Shown piece after piece: positions 14,957-25,467 of a stretch of 64,000 nucleotides of DNA. The translations under genes and the position numbers were made by a program. The notes under the pieces are model-generated. The model saw only the letters and a list, made by a program, of their open reading frames with translations, had not been told where the DNA came from and did not search any database. The DNA lies in contig CAYRNW010000005.1 in the NCBI GenBank assembly GCA_964425745.1, positions 66,158 to 130,157 of the forward strand, written 5' to 3'. Within the stretch, counting starts at the first letter, position 1; each line of letters starts with the position of its first letter. The DNA is from CALCNS01 sp964425745 (GTDB lineage: Bacteria; Bacillota; JAAYKD01).

Positions 14957-17900
14957 ATGTATCTTAAAGCCATTGAGTTGGTGGGGTTTAAATCCTTTGC
15001 CGAGCGTGTTCGTCTCGATTTTGCTGAAGGCTTAACGACGATTGTCGGAGCGAACGGAAGCGGAAAAAGTAATATCGTAGATGCTGTTCTGTGGGTCATG
15101 GGAGAGCAAAATGCGCGAAACCTACGGGGAGCGAAAATGGAGGAAATCATTTTCTCCGGCAGCGAAAAACGTCGAGCCGTCGGAATGGCAGAAGTAACGC
15201 TGATTATCGATAACCAAAGTCATTTGTTGCCGTTGGATTATGAAGAAGTTTCGGTGATGCGTCGTTTGTTTCGAGATGGCACCAGTGAATATTACATCAA
15301 CCAGCAACAGTGCAGGTTAAAAGATATTGTTGAAATGTTTTTGGATACCGGTGTGGGCCGGGACTCCTTTTCCATTATTGGACAAGGTCAAATCGATGAA
15401 ATTCTTTCCTACAAACCTGCGGAACGTCGAGTGATTTTAGAAGAGGTAGCGGGAATTGCGAAGTTTAAGTTTCGTAAGAAAGAAGCCATGCAAAAACTTG
15501 ACCGTTTACAGGAGCGGTTGCAACGCGTCGATGACATTGTTTCCGAACTGGATGCTCAAATTAATCCACTTATGCAGCAAGCACAGCAAGCTGAACTCTA
15601 CCTGAAACTCAGAGACGAGTTGAAAAAGTACGAAATCACCTACTTGTCGCGTGAATATCGTCGAATGAGCACGGAGCGAGTAGAACTACAACTTCAAAAT
15701 AACCAAGCGATGGATGCTTATTCAGCAAGCCAAGCACGCACCGCAGCTGAAATGGCCATTTTAGAAAAAATGAAGCTGGAGCAGATCCAACTCGAACATA
15801 AAATTGACAGTATGAATCAGCAGAGTAACCAGCTACGAATCAACATGGAGCAATTTTACGGGGAAGAAAAAATTATTGAAGAGCGGATTCTTCATGACCG
15901 CAGCTTATTAGCACAGGTATCAGAAGAAGAACGATCTGAAGAAAAAAGGCAAGCAGAAATTGTTGAACAAATCCAAAAGCTCACCCTGGAACAAGAAAAA
16001 AACGAAATCGAAATCCTCACACTACAAAGGGAAATCGAGAAAAAACAAGGTATATTTGATGAACTTTTAACTCAAGAAACAAACCGCAAACAAGAGGAAG
16101 GCGAACTTCAAGAGCAAAGCAATCGGACTCTTCAGACCTTGCATAGTATCAAGGGTCGACTAGAAGGACTCGTACGAGAGCAAGATACCATACAATCTCG
16201 ATTAGAGCAACTGACCCATGCCAGAAATGAGTCGATTACGGTTTGCGAATCTAAAAAATCTCAAATGCTTGATTTACAAGCACGTCTTGAGAAAAACGCA
16301 AAGGAAACTCAGGAAAATGAAATCGTCTTAAAAGGCAAGGAATCGGATTATGACGAGCTGCAAAAAGAACTGCTCAAGCTCCAAGACCGAGTGCAGCAGC
16401 TTCAAACGGGATTGAGAATCAATACCGGAAGACTTACCATGATCACAGAATTGAGTGACCAAATGGAAGGGTATCATAAAGGCGTTAAAGCGGTTATGAG
16501 TGCCAAAAAGCGGAATCCACGCGAGTTTCAAGGAATCCACGACACGGTAGCGGGCCTCTTCCATGTTGAAAAAGAGCACGAAACAGCAATCGAAATGATT
16601 ATGGGTAACTCCCTACAAAATATCGTTGTCGATCAGCCCAAAGATGCTGAAACTGCGATTGAGTGGCTCAAAAAAGAGAAAGCCGGTCGCGCCAGCTTTT
16701 ATCCATTAACAACGGTACGGGGCAATCGAGACCATAATCTCTGGCAGCGAATTCAAGGGAAAGCCGGAGTGATTGCAATTGCATCAGACTTGGTTCGTAC
16801 CGATGAACCATACCGCAGCTTGGTTGAAAGTGTTTTGGGAAATGTCGTGGTTGCAGAAACACTACCCCTTGCCAATAAAATCGCCCAAGATCTAAATCAT
16901 CGCTACCGAATCGTTACGTTGGAGGGAGATGTCATCTTTCCGGGAGGTTCGATTACAGGGGGGAGTTTATACCAGAAGGGAGTTTCTCTACTGGGGAGAG
17001 ACCGGGAAATCCAAGAACTGGAAACTCTAGTCGCAGAACAGAAAAAGCAAATTTCTTTGTATGAAACGGAGTTACATTCTCAAACGCAACAGTCCGAACA
17101 GAAAAACAGAGAGCTTTCCGATATAAAGAGGAATCGCAATGATTTGGAGCAGCAACACCGACAATTACAATTGACCCAACGATTACTGCAGGCAGAAATC
17201 GAATCAAAATCCGGAAACTTATTGAGGCAAGAACTGGAGCTTCAGGATCTGCAGAATAAGCAAGAACTACTAAGCGGTCAAATAGACGAACATCGTAACC
17301 AACTTCTTCAAGTTCAAACCGAGGAGACAACTCTCAGACAACGCTTACAGGCCTGCCGGGATGCAGATCAGTCAGATCTCCGATATGAAGCTCAGAATCA
17401 GCTGCAGCAATTCGAAGTCAGTTTTGCGATTGTACAGCAAAAAAAAGCAGAAATGATTCAGCAGAAGGGACAACTGGAGGAACGAATTCTTCAGGTTGCC
17501 GAGGACAGCAAAGCAAAGAAAATACGCTTCGCTGAAATTACGGAGCGTATTCAAGAAAATATTGAGGAATTGGCGCAGATACAAGAAAAATATCGCCTGA
17601 CTGCAGCACAACAAGAACAAGCAGATATCAACTTTCAAGCAGTCAAGGAGCAACGCGGACGCTTTCGTGAATCCTTGGCAGAACAAGATGAGCAGATTTT
17701 TCAAGCTCGTAAAGCGGAAGACCGACTTCGCGAGCAAGCGTATCATAAGAGCAGCATCCTAACGAAGTTAGACAGTGAATTGCAGTACTTGTTGGACAAG
17801 GTTCAAAACGATTATAACCTTGAAGCGAAGGATTTGCCGGAGGAACCGCTTGTTGAGGTAGACGACGGCGTTGAATTGCAAAAGACCTGTACCAGATTGC

Positions 17901-18529
17901 GCAATAAAATTCGCGATATGGGCTTAGTCAACTTAGGAGCGATCGATGAGAAGAAGCGTCTTGAAGAGAGGAAATCGTATCTAACCGAGCAAGGAGAGGA
18001 TATCCGGGTTTCTTGTCAAGGAATCTGGAAGGTGCTTGCCGAAATAGATAAAGATATGGAACATCGCTTTGAAGAGGCTTTTCAACAAGTAAATCATCAT
18101 TTTCAACAAGTTTTTACCCAGCTTTTCCAAGGTGGCTTGGCTCATTTGCAATTGACTGATCCAGGAGATCTTCTCAATACAGGGTTAGATATTATGGCAC
18201 AATTGCCCGGAAAAAAAGCTGGAAATTTAAGTTTGTTATCGGGTGGAGAACGGGCGCTCACGGCAGTTGCATTACTGATTGCAATTCTCCAAGTCAAAAA
18301 ACCTCCCTTTTGCCTTTTGGATGAAGTGGAAACTTCTTTGGACGAAGGCAATGTTAAAAGAGTGGCGAAGATTCTACGCAGTTGTTCCGGGGACACCCAA
18401 ATCATCTCGGTTTCTCATCGTAAAGGCATGATGGAAGAATCTGATGCACTGATTGGTGTTACCATGCAATCTCCCGGAGTCTCTACCGTAATTTCGGTTC
18501 GCTTCGGAGAAAAAGAAAAACAGGAGTGA
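14957..18529 (+). CDS. smc: Chromosome partition protein SMC
   Basis: 1190 residues, the normal family length. Walker A GANGSGKS is at 31-38. Two long coiled coils (about 170-500 and 680-1010) flank the hinge (about 510-670, with the GGSITGG segment). The C-terminal head has LLSGGERALTAVALL and the Walker B LLDEVETSLDE, where most homologues have DEVDAALDE. With ScpA and ScpB (21494-22757) it forms the condensin that compacts and segregates the chromosome. AAGGAG precedes the start. Confidence 0.97.
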   Translation: MYLKAIELVGFKSFAERVRLDFAEGLTTIVGANGSGKSNIVDAVLWVMGEQNARNLRGAKMEEIIFSGSEKRRAVGMAEVTLIIDNQSHLLPLDYEEVSVMRRLFRDGTSEYYINQQQCRLKDIVEMFLDTGVGRDSFSIIGQGQIDEILSYKPAERRVILEEVAGIAKFKFRKKEAMQKLDRLQERLQRVDDIVSELDAQINPLMQQAQQAELYLKLRDELKKYEITYLSREYRRMSTERVELQLQNNQAMDAYSASQARTAAEMAILEKMKLEQIQLEHKIDSMNQQSNQLRINMEQFYGEEKIIEERILHDRSLLAQVSEEERSEEKRQAEIVEQIQKLTLEQEKNEIEILTLQREIEKKQGIFDELLTQETNRKQEEGELQEQSNRTLQTLHSIKGRLEGLVREQDTIQSRLEQLTHARNESITVCESKKSQMLDLQARLEKNAKETQENEIVLKGKESDYDELQKELLKLQDRVQQLQTGLRINTGRLTMITELSDQMEGYHKGVKAVMSAKKRNPREFQGIHDTVAGLFHVEKEHETAIEMIMGNSLQNIVVDQPKDAETAIEWLKKEKAGRASFYPLTTVRGNRDHNLWQRIQGKAGVIAIASDLVRTDEPYRSLVESVLGNVVVAETLPLANKIAQDLNHRYRIVTLEGDVIFPGGSITGGSLYQKGVSLLGRDREIQELETLVAEQKKQISLYETELHSQTQQSEQKNRELSDIKRNRNDLEQQHRQLQLTQRLLQAEIESKSGNLLRQELELQDLQNKQELLSGQIDEHRNQLLQVQTEETTLRQRLQACRDADQSDLRYEAQNQLQQFEVSFAIVQQKKAEMIQQKGQLEERILQVAEDSKAKKIRFAEITERIQENIEELAQIQEKYRLTAAQQEQADINFQAVKEQRGRFRESLAEQDEQIFQARKAEDRLREQAYHKSSILTKLDSELQYLLDKVQNDYNLEAKDLPEEPLVEVDDGVELQKTCTRLRNKIRDMGLVNLGAIDEKKRLEERKSYLTEQGEDIRVSCQGIWKVLAEIDKDMEHRFEEAFQQVNHHFQQVFTQLFQGGLAHLQLTDPGDLLNTGLDIMAQLPGKKAGNLSLLSGGERALTAVALLIAILQVKKPPFCLLDEVETSLDEGNVKRVAKILRSCSGDTQIISVSHRKGMMEESDALIGVTMQSPGVSTVISVRFGEKEKQE

Positions 18530-18533
18530 TCGC

Positions 18534-19466
18534 ATGAGCTTTTTTGCGAAACTAAAGCAAAGTTTGTCCAAAACCCAAGAGGCGTTTGTGGGCAAATTAG
18601 AGCAAGTTTTTATGAATTTCAAGAAGGTTGATGAAAATCTTTTTGACGAATTGGAAGAAATCTTGATTTCAGCAGATCTAGGAGTACAGACCACCGATAA
18701 ACTTCTGACCAGTTTGAGAAATCGCGTCAAAAAAGAGAGACTCGAAGACGGTCAAAAAGTAAAAGAAGCCCTTCAAGAAGAAATGGCTGCGATTTTGGGG
18801 AGAGAACCGTCCCCACTCAATATTAGCAGTGGCCGTATGAATATTGTTTTGGTGGTAGGTGTCAACGGAGTTGGGAAGACGACCTTGGTCGGCAAGCTGG
18901 CCAATCGCTACCATCAACAGGGTCTAAAAGTCTTGGTTGCTGCCGCCGATACCTTTCGGGCAGCCGCAATCGATCAGCTTTCAATCTGGTGTCAACGCGC
19001 CGGGGTAGAGATGATTCGCCATCAGGCCGGTGCCGATCCTGCGGCGGTTGTCTTTGATGCCATCAGCGCCGGGAAAGCCCGGAATGTGGATTTGATTCTA
19101 ATCGACACTGCCGGACGGTTGCACAATAAGTCTCACCTCATGGAAGAGATGAACAAGATTTATCGCATTATTCAACGAGAAATTCCAGAAGCACCGCATG
19201 AAACCTTATTGGTTTTAGATGCAACAACCGGACAAAATGCCGTCTTGCAGGCCAAGGCCTTTCGAGAAGTCTCCAAAGTGACGGCGTTGGCGTTGACTAA
19301 ATTGGACGGAACCGCAAAAGGTGGAATCGTCATCGCAATCAGTGATCAGCTTAATATACCAGTCAAATTGGTAGGCTTAGGAGAGGGAATCGAAGATCTT
19401 AAAGATTTTGAACCCGCACTCTTTGTCAAAGCGCTATTTGACCGTCAGCCAGAGAATTTGCATTAG
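18534..19466 (+). CDS. ftsY: Signal recognition particle receptor FtsY
   Basis: 310 residues, without the long acidic N-terminal domain found in enterobacteria. An N-domain helical bundle (~1-90) is followed by the GTPase domain with GVNGVGKTT at 109-117, DTAGRLHN, and TKLDGTAKGG. It docks SRP-bound ribosomes to the membrane translocase. It lies 4 bases after smc, the standard order. Confidence 0.96.
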   Translation: MSFFAKLKQSLSKTQEAFVGKLEQVFMNFKKVDENLFDELEEILISADLGVQTTDKLLTSLRNRVKKERLEDGQKVKEALQEEMAAILGREPSPLNISSGRMNIVLVVGVNGVGKTTLVGKLANRYHQQGLKVLVAAADTFRAAAIDQLSIWCQRAGVEMIRHQAGADPAAVVFDAISAGKARNVDLILIDTAGRLHNKSHLMEEMNKIYRIIQREIPEAPHETLLVLDATTGQNAVLQAKAFREVSKVTALALTKLDGTAKGGIVIAISDQLNIPVKLVGLGEGIEDLKDFEPALFVKALFDRQPENLH

Positions 19467-19502
19467 CAATAAACCTCATTTCAAATAAGGTGTGTGAGCT
19501 AC

Positions 19503-20828
19503 ATGGCCGCCTATCATTTACCACCCCAGCTGAACATCAATCAAGCCGGGAACATCGAGATTCGTGGAATTCTGTTATCAGATATTGCAAAGCAATTTGG
19601 AACACCTCTCTATGTCATGGACGAGGCGTTGATTCGTCAACGTTGCCAAGAATACTGGGCTGGGTTTTCAGACTACCCCAACGCACAGGTTGTCTATGCC
19701 GGAAAGGCCTTATTAAACCTGGGTATTTGCCGTATTATGGAAGAAGAGCAGATGTTTTTGGATGTGGTCAGCGCCGGTGAACTCTACACGGCATTACAAG
19801 CCAACTTTCCTGTTGAGAAAATTCTTTTTCACGGCAACAACAAGTCTGAAGAAGAACTCTATATGGCGGTTCATCATGGTGTTGGACGCGTGGTTGTCGA
19901 TAATCTGGATGAGCTACAACGACTCGAGCATATTGCAACACAGCTCGAGAAACAAGTTCAAGTGATGGTGCGGATTACGCCCGGGGTGGAAGCGCATACG
20001 CATGAGTACATTCGAACTGCGCAGACGGATTCCAAATTTGGGATTGGAATCTTGGATCATCAACTTCATGACGTGATGCGTAGCTTACAGGGGAGTCCTT
20101 TTTTGAAGCTAACCGGGATTCATTGTCATATTGGCTCACAGATCATGGAAGAGGAGCCTTTTAGTTTGGCGGTCGATCTTATGATGAACTTCATGAATCA
20201 GGTTTATCTCCAATACGGAATCCTAATGACAGAGCTTAATATGGGTGGTGGAATTGGTATTCGATATACCGCAGAAGACCGACCCCTTTCACCGATAGAA
20301 GTCGTGCGCCACATCGCAGAACAAGTGATGTTATGCGCCAATCGATATCGGTTTCCTCTCCCCAAGCTTTATTTAGAACCCGGACGTGCAATTGTTGGAG
20401 AAGCCGGAGTTACTTTATACAAAGTTGGTGCTTTCAAAGAGGTTCCGGGAATCAGAACCTATTTACCGGTTGATGGAGGCATGTCTGATAATCCCAGGCC
20501 TGCTTTGTATCAGGCCGTTTATGAAGCCATGGCGGTCGATCAAGCCAACAGGGAAGCAAATCGGTTGGTACATCTCGCCGGAAAGCATTGTGAGACCGGC
20601 GATATCTTGATCAAGGATCTCCGCATTCCGGAGATGCAACCCGGAGACTACCTGGTGGTGTTTTCCACCGGAGCATACAATTATTCCATGGCCAGTAACT
20701 ATAATCGAGCATCAAAAGCAGCAATGGTTTTAGTCAGTAGCGATGGTTGCCATCTTTTACAAGAACGAGAATCCTATGAGGATTTAATTCGGCTAGACCG
20801 AGTTCCACCTCATTTACGAAAAGAGTAA
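19503..20828 (+). CDS. lysA: Diaminopimelate decarboxylase
   Basis: 441 residues, fold III PLP enzyme. The PLP lysine is Lys68 in YAGKAL, and the glycine-rich phosphate-binding segment is MGGGIGI. The C-terminal CETGDIL and GAYNYSMASNYN segments hold substrate and dimer-interface residues. It makes L-lysine from meso-diaminopimelate. ATG 19503 is preferred over an in-frame GTG at 19494, because AAGGTG lies at a suitable distance from the ATG. Confidence 0.95.
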   Translation: MAAYHLPPQLNINQAGNIEIRGILLSDIAKQFGTPLYVMDEALIRQRCQEYWAGFSDYPNAQVVYAGKALLNLGICRIMEEEQMFLDVVSAGELYTALQANFPVEKILFHGNNKSEEELYMAVHHGVGRVVVDNLDELQRLEHIATQLEKQVQVMVRITPGVEAHTHEYIRTAQTDSKFGIGILDHQLHDVMRSLQGSPFLKLTGIHCHIGSQIMEEEPFSLAVDLMMNFMNQVYLQYGILMTELNMGGGIGIRYTAEDRPLSPIEVVRHIAEQVMLCANRYRFPLPKLYLEPGRAIVGEAGVTLYKVGAFKEVPGIRTYLPVDGGMSDNPRPALYQAVYEAMAVDQANREANRLVHLAGKHCETGDILIKDLRIPEMQPGDYLVVFSTGAYNYSMASNYNRASKAAMVLVSSDGCHLLQERESYEDLIRLDRVPPHLRKE

Positions 20829-20845
20829 TAGAAAGCAGGTTCTTC

Positions 20846-21481
20846 ATGTTTGGTTTGGACTCGAATTTCCTTTTGTATTTACCAGGGCTGCTCATTGCCT
20901 TGACGGTACACGAATTTGCCCATGGGTATGTTTCCTTCCGTCTTGGTGATCCTACTCCCAAAATGCAGGGACGGTTATCCTTAAATCCCGTGCATCATAT
21001 CGACCCTATGGGCTTTATCATGATGGTGTTTTTTAGGTTTGGCTGGTGTAAACCTGTTCAAATCAATCCTTACTACTTCAAAGACAAACGTCAGGGAATG
21101 CTTTGGGTGGCATTAGCCGGTCCCTTAGCAAATTTTATCTTTGCTTTATTGACCGCAGTACTGTTTGGGGTTTTGAGCTTTGTGCTTCCTGTCAGCCTTT
21201 TCTACAATTCCATCTTTATCCAAGTAATATTTGGAATTCTTCTCTATAATATCAATTTAGGACTCTTCAATTTGATTCCCATTGCACCTTTAGACGGGTC
21301 TAAAGTTCTAGAAGGATTGTTGCCTCCTGCATTCGCATATCGGTATCAGGCTTGGATGAGCCAGTATGGCATTTTGATTTTATTGGCAATCATGTTTACC
21401 GGTGCTTACCGCTATATCATCGGACCGATTGCCGGGAGTTTGCTGAATCTGATGTTATCAATTATACAAGCATTCCTATAA
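20846..21481 (+). CDS. Site-2 protease (M50) family membrane metallopeptidase
   Basis: 211 residues, nearly all membrane-embedded. The zinc site is HEFAH at 22-26 in the first membrane helix, and the third zinc ligand lies in NLIPIAPLDGSKVL. This is the short, PDZ-less type (YwhC/Rip-like) found next to scpA in many Bacillota. Substrate unknown. A GAAAGCAGG ribosome site precedes the ATG. Confidence 0.9.
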   Translation: MFGLDSNFLLYLPGLLIALTVHEFAHGYVSFRLGDPTPKMQGRLSLNPVHHIDPMGFIMMVFFRFGWCKPVQINPYYFKDKRQGMLWVALAGPLANFIFALLTAVLFGVLSFVLPVSLFYNSIFIQVIFGILLYNINLGLFNLIPIAPLDGSKVLEGLLPPAFAYRYQAWMSQYGILILLAIMFTGAYRYIIGPIAGSLLNLMLSIIQAFL

Positions 21482-21493
21482 GGAGATTAAACA

Positions 21494-22270
21494 ATGGAGC
21501 AGCTGAATCAAGAATTCCACTTTCAGAGTACTCCCGAAGAAACCGTGGAGTATGTTCGAAAAGACAAGGAACGAGTTTTAAAACTCTGGATTGCTCAATG
21601 GCTTCAAACGATGGAGCAGAAGTGGCTTGAAACGGGGTTTGACAGCGAAGAAGCATCTTCATGGATGGTTTTGCTTGCAATCTTACTGGAATGGAAAATG
21701 CAATTGTTGCTACCGAAACCCGTTGTTGAAATCGAAGAAGAACCCTATGATCGAGAAGCTCATATTGAAGAGTATCGACTGATTCAAAAAACCGCAAAAA
21801 AGCTTTCGGAATTAGCCGACGAACGATCTTTTTGGTTGGCTCGGGAAATCGATGATAAAACACTGGGTGTAGAACCTCAAGATCGATTGCGTCAAACCGG
21901 ACTTTTTGATTTATTGCAGGCTTTCCAAAGAGTGCTTGCGACGGAAGAAATCGATGAACCCGATGAAATCATTCCGGTTGAAGAATATGATTTAGAGCAC
22001 CAAATGAATTATGTCATGACCCGAGTAGGACAATTTCAAGGCAGAATTTTGTTTCAACAACTCTTCAGACCCGGAAGTAGCAGAAATCTTCTGGTTGCAA
22101 CCTTTTTAGCATTACTAGAGCTGGTGCGCTTACATCAACTGCAAATTGAACAGACGACACCCTATGGAGAATTGTGGATTGGAGTGATGTCAAATGGATC
22201 CGGACCAAGCACAGAACCAGGTGATTCCCTTGAACCAGTTCCCGGCGGAGAGGGAAGAGGGACTGATTGA
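21494..22270 (+). CDS. scpA: Segregation and condensation protein A
   Basis: 258 residues, the kleisin subunit of the SMC complex. It is rich in acidic residues, with an N-terminal helical domain and a C-terminal winged helix (LLALLELVRLHQL region). It bridges the SMC heads with ScpB. AAGGAG precedes the start. The C-terminal 25 codons overlap scpB in another frame. Confidence 0.92.
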   Translation: MEQLNQEFHFQSTPEETVEYVRKDKERVLKLWIAQWLQTMEQKWLETGFDSEEASSWMVLLAILLEWKMQLLLPKPVVEIEEEPYDREAHIEEYRLIQKTAKKLSELADERSFWLAREIDDKTLGVEPQDRLRQTGLFDLLQAFQRVLATEEIDEPDEIIPVEEYDLEHQMNYVMTRVGQFQGRILFQQLFRPGSSRNLLVATFLALLELVRLHQLQIEQTTPYGELWIGVMSNGSGPSTEPGDSLEPVPGGEGRGTD

Positions 22271-22757
22271 AGCGTTGCTTTTTATAAGTGGCGAGCCTGT
22301 CCCTAGCCTTCGTTTAGCGGAGTTGTTGGGAAAACCGGTCGAAGAAATAGATGAACAACTCCATCAAATGGCTACGCGCTGGGCAACGGATCTCAATCGT
22401 GGTTGTAATCTTATTCCAATTGCGGAAGGATGGCAAATGGTTACCAAGAAGGAATATGCTGTACTTCTAAAGGAATTCTTTCAAACGCTTAATAAACCAC
22501 GCAAGCTTTCAGCAACGACCCTGGAGACCTTAGCGATCATCGCAAGCAGGCAACCGGTCACCCGACAAGATGTTGAAATGATCCGTGGGGTTAGTGCAGA
22601 CTATGCCATGGGTCAACTTTTGGCGTTGGGTCTAATCGAAGAAGTGGGTAAGAAGCAAGGAATGGGTAGAGCAAATCTCTATGGCACAACACAAGAGTTT
22701 TTGATTCATTTTGGACTTCGTTCATTACAAGATCTTCCCGAGAAGCTTCAGTTTTAG
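22194..22757 (+). CDS. scpB: Segregation and condensation protein B
   Basis: 187 residues with two winged-helix domains: IEALLFISGEP begins the first, and LETLAIIASRQPVTR marks the second. It binds ScpA as a dimer. The start ATG 22194 has TTGGAGTG upstream and gives a 77-base overlap with scpA, long for a coupled pair. A later start inside the overlap cannot be excluded, but no better ribosome site is visible. Confidence 0.92.
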   Translation: MDPDQAQNQVIPLNQFPAEREEGLIEALLFISGEPVPSLRLAELLGKPVEEIDEQLHQMATRWATDLNRGCNLIPIAEGWQMVTKKEYAVLLKEFFQTLNKPRKLSATTLETLAIIASRQPVTRQDVEMIRGVSADYAMGQLLALGLIEEVGKKQGMGRANLYGTTQEFLIHFGLRSLQDLPEKLQF

Positions 22758-22773
22758 GAAAGGATGTTAGAAC

Positions 22774-23394
22774 ATGCCGTTTATTACTTTAGAAGGTATC
22801 GATGCTAGTGGAAAGTCAACTCAAATTCGTTATTTGGAGCGCAATTTAAAACAATTGGGAGCCAATCATGTCATCGTCACCCAAGAACCGGGCGGAACAG
22901 TCGTAGGAAAAGAAATCAGTCATTTGGTTCTCAAACGAAAAGAATTAGATATTTTTCCTTCCACCGAAGTCTTTTTGTTTGCTGCGGACCGTAGCCAACA
23001 CGTGATGCAAATTGTCAAACCAGCACTTGCTGAAGGAAAATTCGTAATCTCGGACCGGTATGTTGACTCAAGTCTGGCTTTCCAGGGAGCCGCCGGAATG
23101 CAGACAGAGTTCATTCAAGCGGTCAATCAGTTTGCCATATCCGGTGTGAAACCCGATCTAACCATTTGGCTCGATATTCCTGTGGAAGTCACACTAGAAC
23201 GATTGGATTTACGTGGTGAAAGTGACCGTTTAGAAAGCAAGGGCGTTAGCTACTTAACACGAGTCCGTGAACTGTATCAGAATATGGCTGAGATGGAACC
23301 GTATCGTTTTGTTCGTTTCGATGGTACACAGAAGCCGGAAGTGATCGCAAAACAGATTTCAGCACTTTGTAAGGAGCGTTTCTTCCGACAATAA
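22774..23394 (+). CDS. tmk: Thymidylate kinase
   Basis: 206 residues. P-loop GIDASGKST at 8-16, the DRYVDSSLA substrate motif, and a LID region (LRGESDRLE). It phosphorylates dTMP to dTDP. AAAGGATG precedes the start. Confidence 0.96.
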   Translation: MPFITLEGIDASGKSTQIRYLERNLKQLGANHVIVTQEPGGTVVGKEISHLVLKRKELDIFPSTEVFLFAADRSQHVMQIVKPALAEGKFVISDRYVDSSLAFQGAAGMQTEFIQAVNQFAISGVKPDLTIWLDIPVEVTLERLDLRGESDRLESKGVSYLTRVRELYQNMAEMEPYRFVRFDGTQKPEVIAKQISALCKERFFRQ

Positions 23395-23439
23395 GTCAAA
23401 TGTCGGAGAACCGGAAAATTTGGGACTTCTTGGGTTTTG

Positions 23440-23468
23440 TTGACTCTCTCCTGGTTTTAAGGTATAAT
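23440..23468 (+). promoter_or_regulatory. Promoter of typA
   Basis: TTGACT at 23440-23445, a 17-base spacer and TATAAT at 23463-23468. Confidence 0.75.
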
Positions 23469-23514
23469 ATTAAGTTGTAACAGCGCAATCTATGTGCTAA
23501 AGAGGAGTGAGAGT

Positions 23515-25350
23515 TTGCAAAGACAAGATATTCGTAATGTAGCTATAATCGCCCACGTTGATCACGGCAAGACCACCTTGGTAGATGCTATGCTTCGCCA
23601 AAGCGGAACCTTCCGGGCTAACGAGCAAGTTCAAGAACGGGTCATGGATTCCAATGACTTAGAACGTGAACGGGGCATCACCATATTATCTAAAAACACA
23701 GCCGTTCAATACAAGGGTGTGAAAATCAATATTGTAGATACTCCCGGACATGCCGATTTCGGCGGAGAAGTCGAACGAATTTTAGGCATGGTCGACGGGG
23801 TTATCTTAGTTGTCGATGCTTTTGAAGGCGCAATGCCCCAGACAAGGTATGTTTTGAAAAAGGCCTTAGCTCGGGGCTTAAAAGCCGTGGTCGTTATTAA
23901 TAAAATCGACCGTCCCGATGCCCGAGTTGAAGAGGTCGTTGACGAAATCATTGATCTGTTCTTATCGTTGAGCGCAGATGACGACCAACTCGATTTTCCG
24001 GTAGTCTATGCTTCTGCAAGGCAGGGAATTGCTGGCCTTGAACTTTCAGATATGAAAGATAATATTTCTCCCATTTTTGAAGTGATTTTAAATACAGTAC
24101 CGGCTCCGAGTGGCAATGCCGAGGGTCCTTTCCAAATGGGCATCAGCACCTTGGATTATGATGAATACGTTGGTCGTATGGCGGTCGGCAAGATTATGCG
24201 CGGCACCGCACATGTCAACCAGCAGGTCGTCCTTTGCAAAACCGATGGTAAGATTGCGCGCGGTAAAATTGCCCGCCTTTATACCTTCTCCGGGTTGAAA
24301 CGCAAAGACGAAATGGAAGTTTCGGCGGGAGAACTGGTTTCGATTGTTGGATTAGATGATATCAACATTGGTGAAACCATCTGTGATCCGGAATACCCCG
24401 AAGCTTTGCCGATGATCAAAGTCGATGAACCCACCTTGTCGATGAACTTCATGGTCAACAATAGTCCTTTCGCAGGGCGTGAAGGCACCTATGTCACATC
24501 ACGTCATTTACGGGATCGTTTAATGCGCGAGCTGGAGAAAAACGTTTCTTTACGGGTTACCGACACCGATTCACCCGATTCCATGGAAGTTGCCGGTCGT
24601 GGAGAGCTGCATTTATCCATCCTTATTGAAACCATGCGACGCGAAGGTTATGAGGTGCAAATTTCAAAACCTAAAGTTATCACCAAAGTGGTCGATGGCA
24701 TCTTAGTTGAACCAATTGAGTATTTAGTACTTGATTTACCCGAAGATACCATGGGACCAGTTATGGAACTTTTAGGCCCTCGTAAAGCCGAGATGAAAAA
24801 TATGCATCATATGACCGATGGTCAAATCCGTTTAGAATTCACCATTCCTGCGCGTGGCTTAATTGGTTTCCGCTCCGACTATTTAACCTTAACCAAGGGT
24901 TACGGGATTATGAACCACGTATTCCATAATTTCGAAGAATATAAGGGCGATATCGGTGGTAGAAGTCGAGGTGTCTTGGTTGCATGGGAAGACGGTGTAG
25001 CAACGCCGTATGCTCTTCATGCATTAGGAGACCGAGGGATTATGTTTATTGAACCGACGACCGAGGTATATCGGGGTATGATTGTGGGAGAAAACACTCG
25101 CGAAGACGATATTGATGTCAACGTATGCAAGAAGAAACACATGACCAACATGCGTTCTGCTTCCGCCGATGAATCATTACGCTTAGAACCCCCTCGCAAA
25201 TTGACCTTGGAACAAGCCATGGAATATATTGAAGACGATGAATTAGTAGAAGTGACCCCGCATAGCATTCGCATGAGAAAAAAGATTTTAGATGCTACAG
25301 CACGGTATCGGGTAGCTCAAGGGAAAAATGCGTCGCGCATAAAAAGTTAA
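23515..25350 (+). CDS. typA: Ribosome-associated GTPase TypA/BipA
   Basis: 611 residues of the translational GTPase family: AHVDHGKTT at 13-21, RERGITI, DTPGHADFGGEV and NKIDRPDAR. The C-terminal BipA-specific domain includes FRSDYLTLTKGYG, which separates it from EF-G and LepA. It acts in ribosome assembly and stress adaptation. The start is TTG 23515, with AGAGGAGTG upstream. An in-frame ATG at 23494 precedes that ribosome site and is unlikely. Confidence 0.95.
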   Translation: MQRQDIRNVAIIAHVDHGKTTLVDAMLRQSGTFRANEQVQERVMDSNDLERERGITILSKNTAVQYKGVKINIVDTPGHADFGGEVERILGMVDGVILVVDAFEGAMPQTRYVLKKALARGLKAVVVINKIDRPDARVEEVVDEIIDLFLSLSADDDQLDFPVVYASARQGIAGLELSDMKDNISPIFEVILNTVPAPSGNAEGPFQMGISTLDYDEYVGRMAVGKIMRGTAHVNQQVVLCKTDGKIARGKIARLYTFSGLKRKDEMEVSAGELVSIVGLDDINIGETICDPEYPEALPMIKVDEPTLSMNFMVNNSPFAGREGTYVTSRHLRDRLMRELEKNVSLRVTDTDSPDSMEVAGRGELHLSILIETMRREGYEVQISKPKVITKVVDGILVEPIEYLVLDLPEDTMGPVMELLGPRKAEMKNMHHMTDGQIRLEFTIPARGLIGFRSDYLTLTKGYGIMNHVFHNFEEYKGDIGGRSRGVLVAWEDGVATPYALHALGDRGIMFIEPTTEVYRGMIVGENTREDDIDVNVCKKKHMTNMRSASADESLRLEPPRKLTLEQAMEYIEDDELVEVTPHSIRMRKKILDATARYRVAQGKNASRIKS

Positions 25351-25362
25351 TGAAATTTCAAG

Positions 25363-25396
25363 AGCATGATTGCCCACAAAGCGGTCATGCTTTTTT
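25363..25396 (+). terminator. Terminator after typA
   Basis: An 11-base stem AGCATGATTGC/GCGGTCATGCT followed by TTTTT. Confidence 0.8.
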
Positions 25397-25467
25397 GTTT
25401 TCTTACAGGAATCAAGAGAATGAAAACCGAATATAAATAAGAGTACTCTCGGAAAGGGGGCAAACCC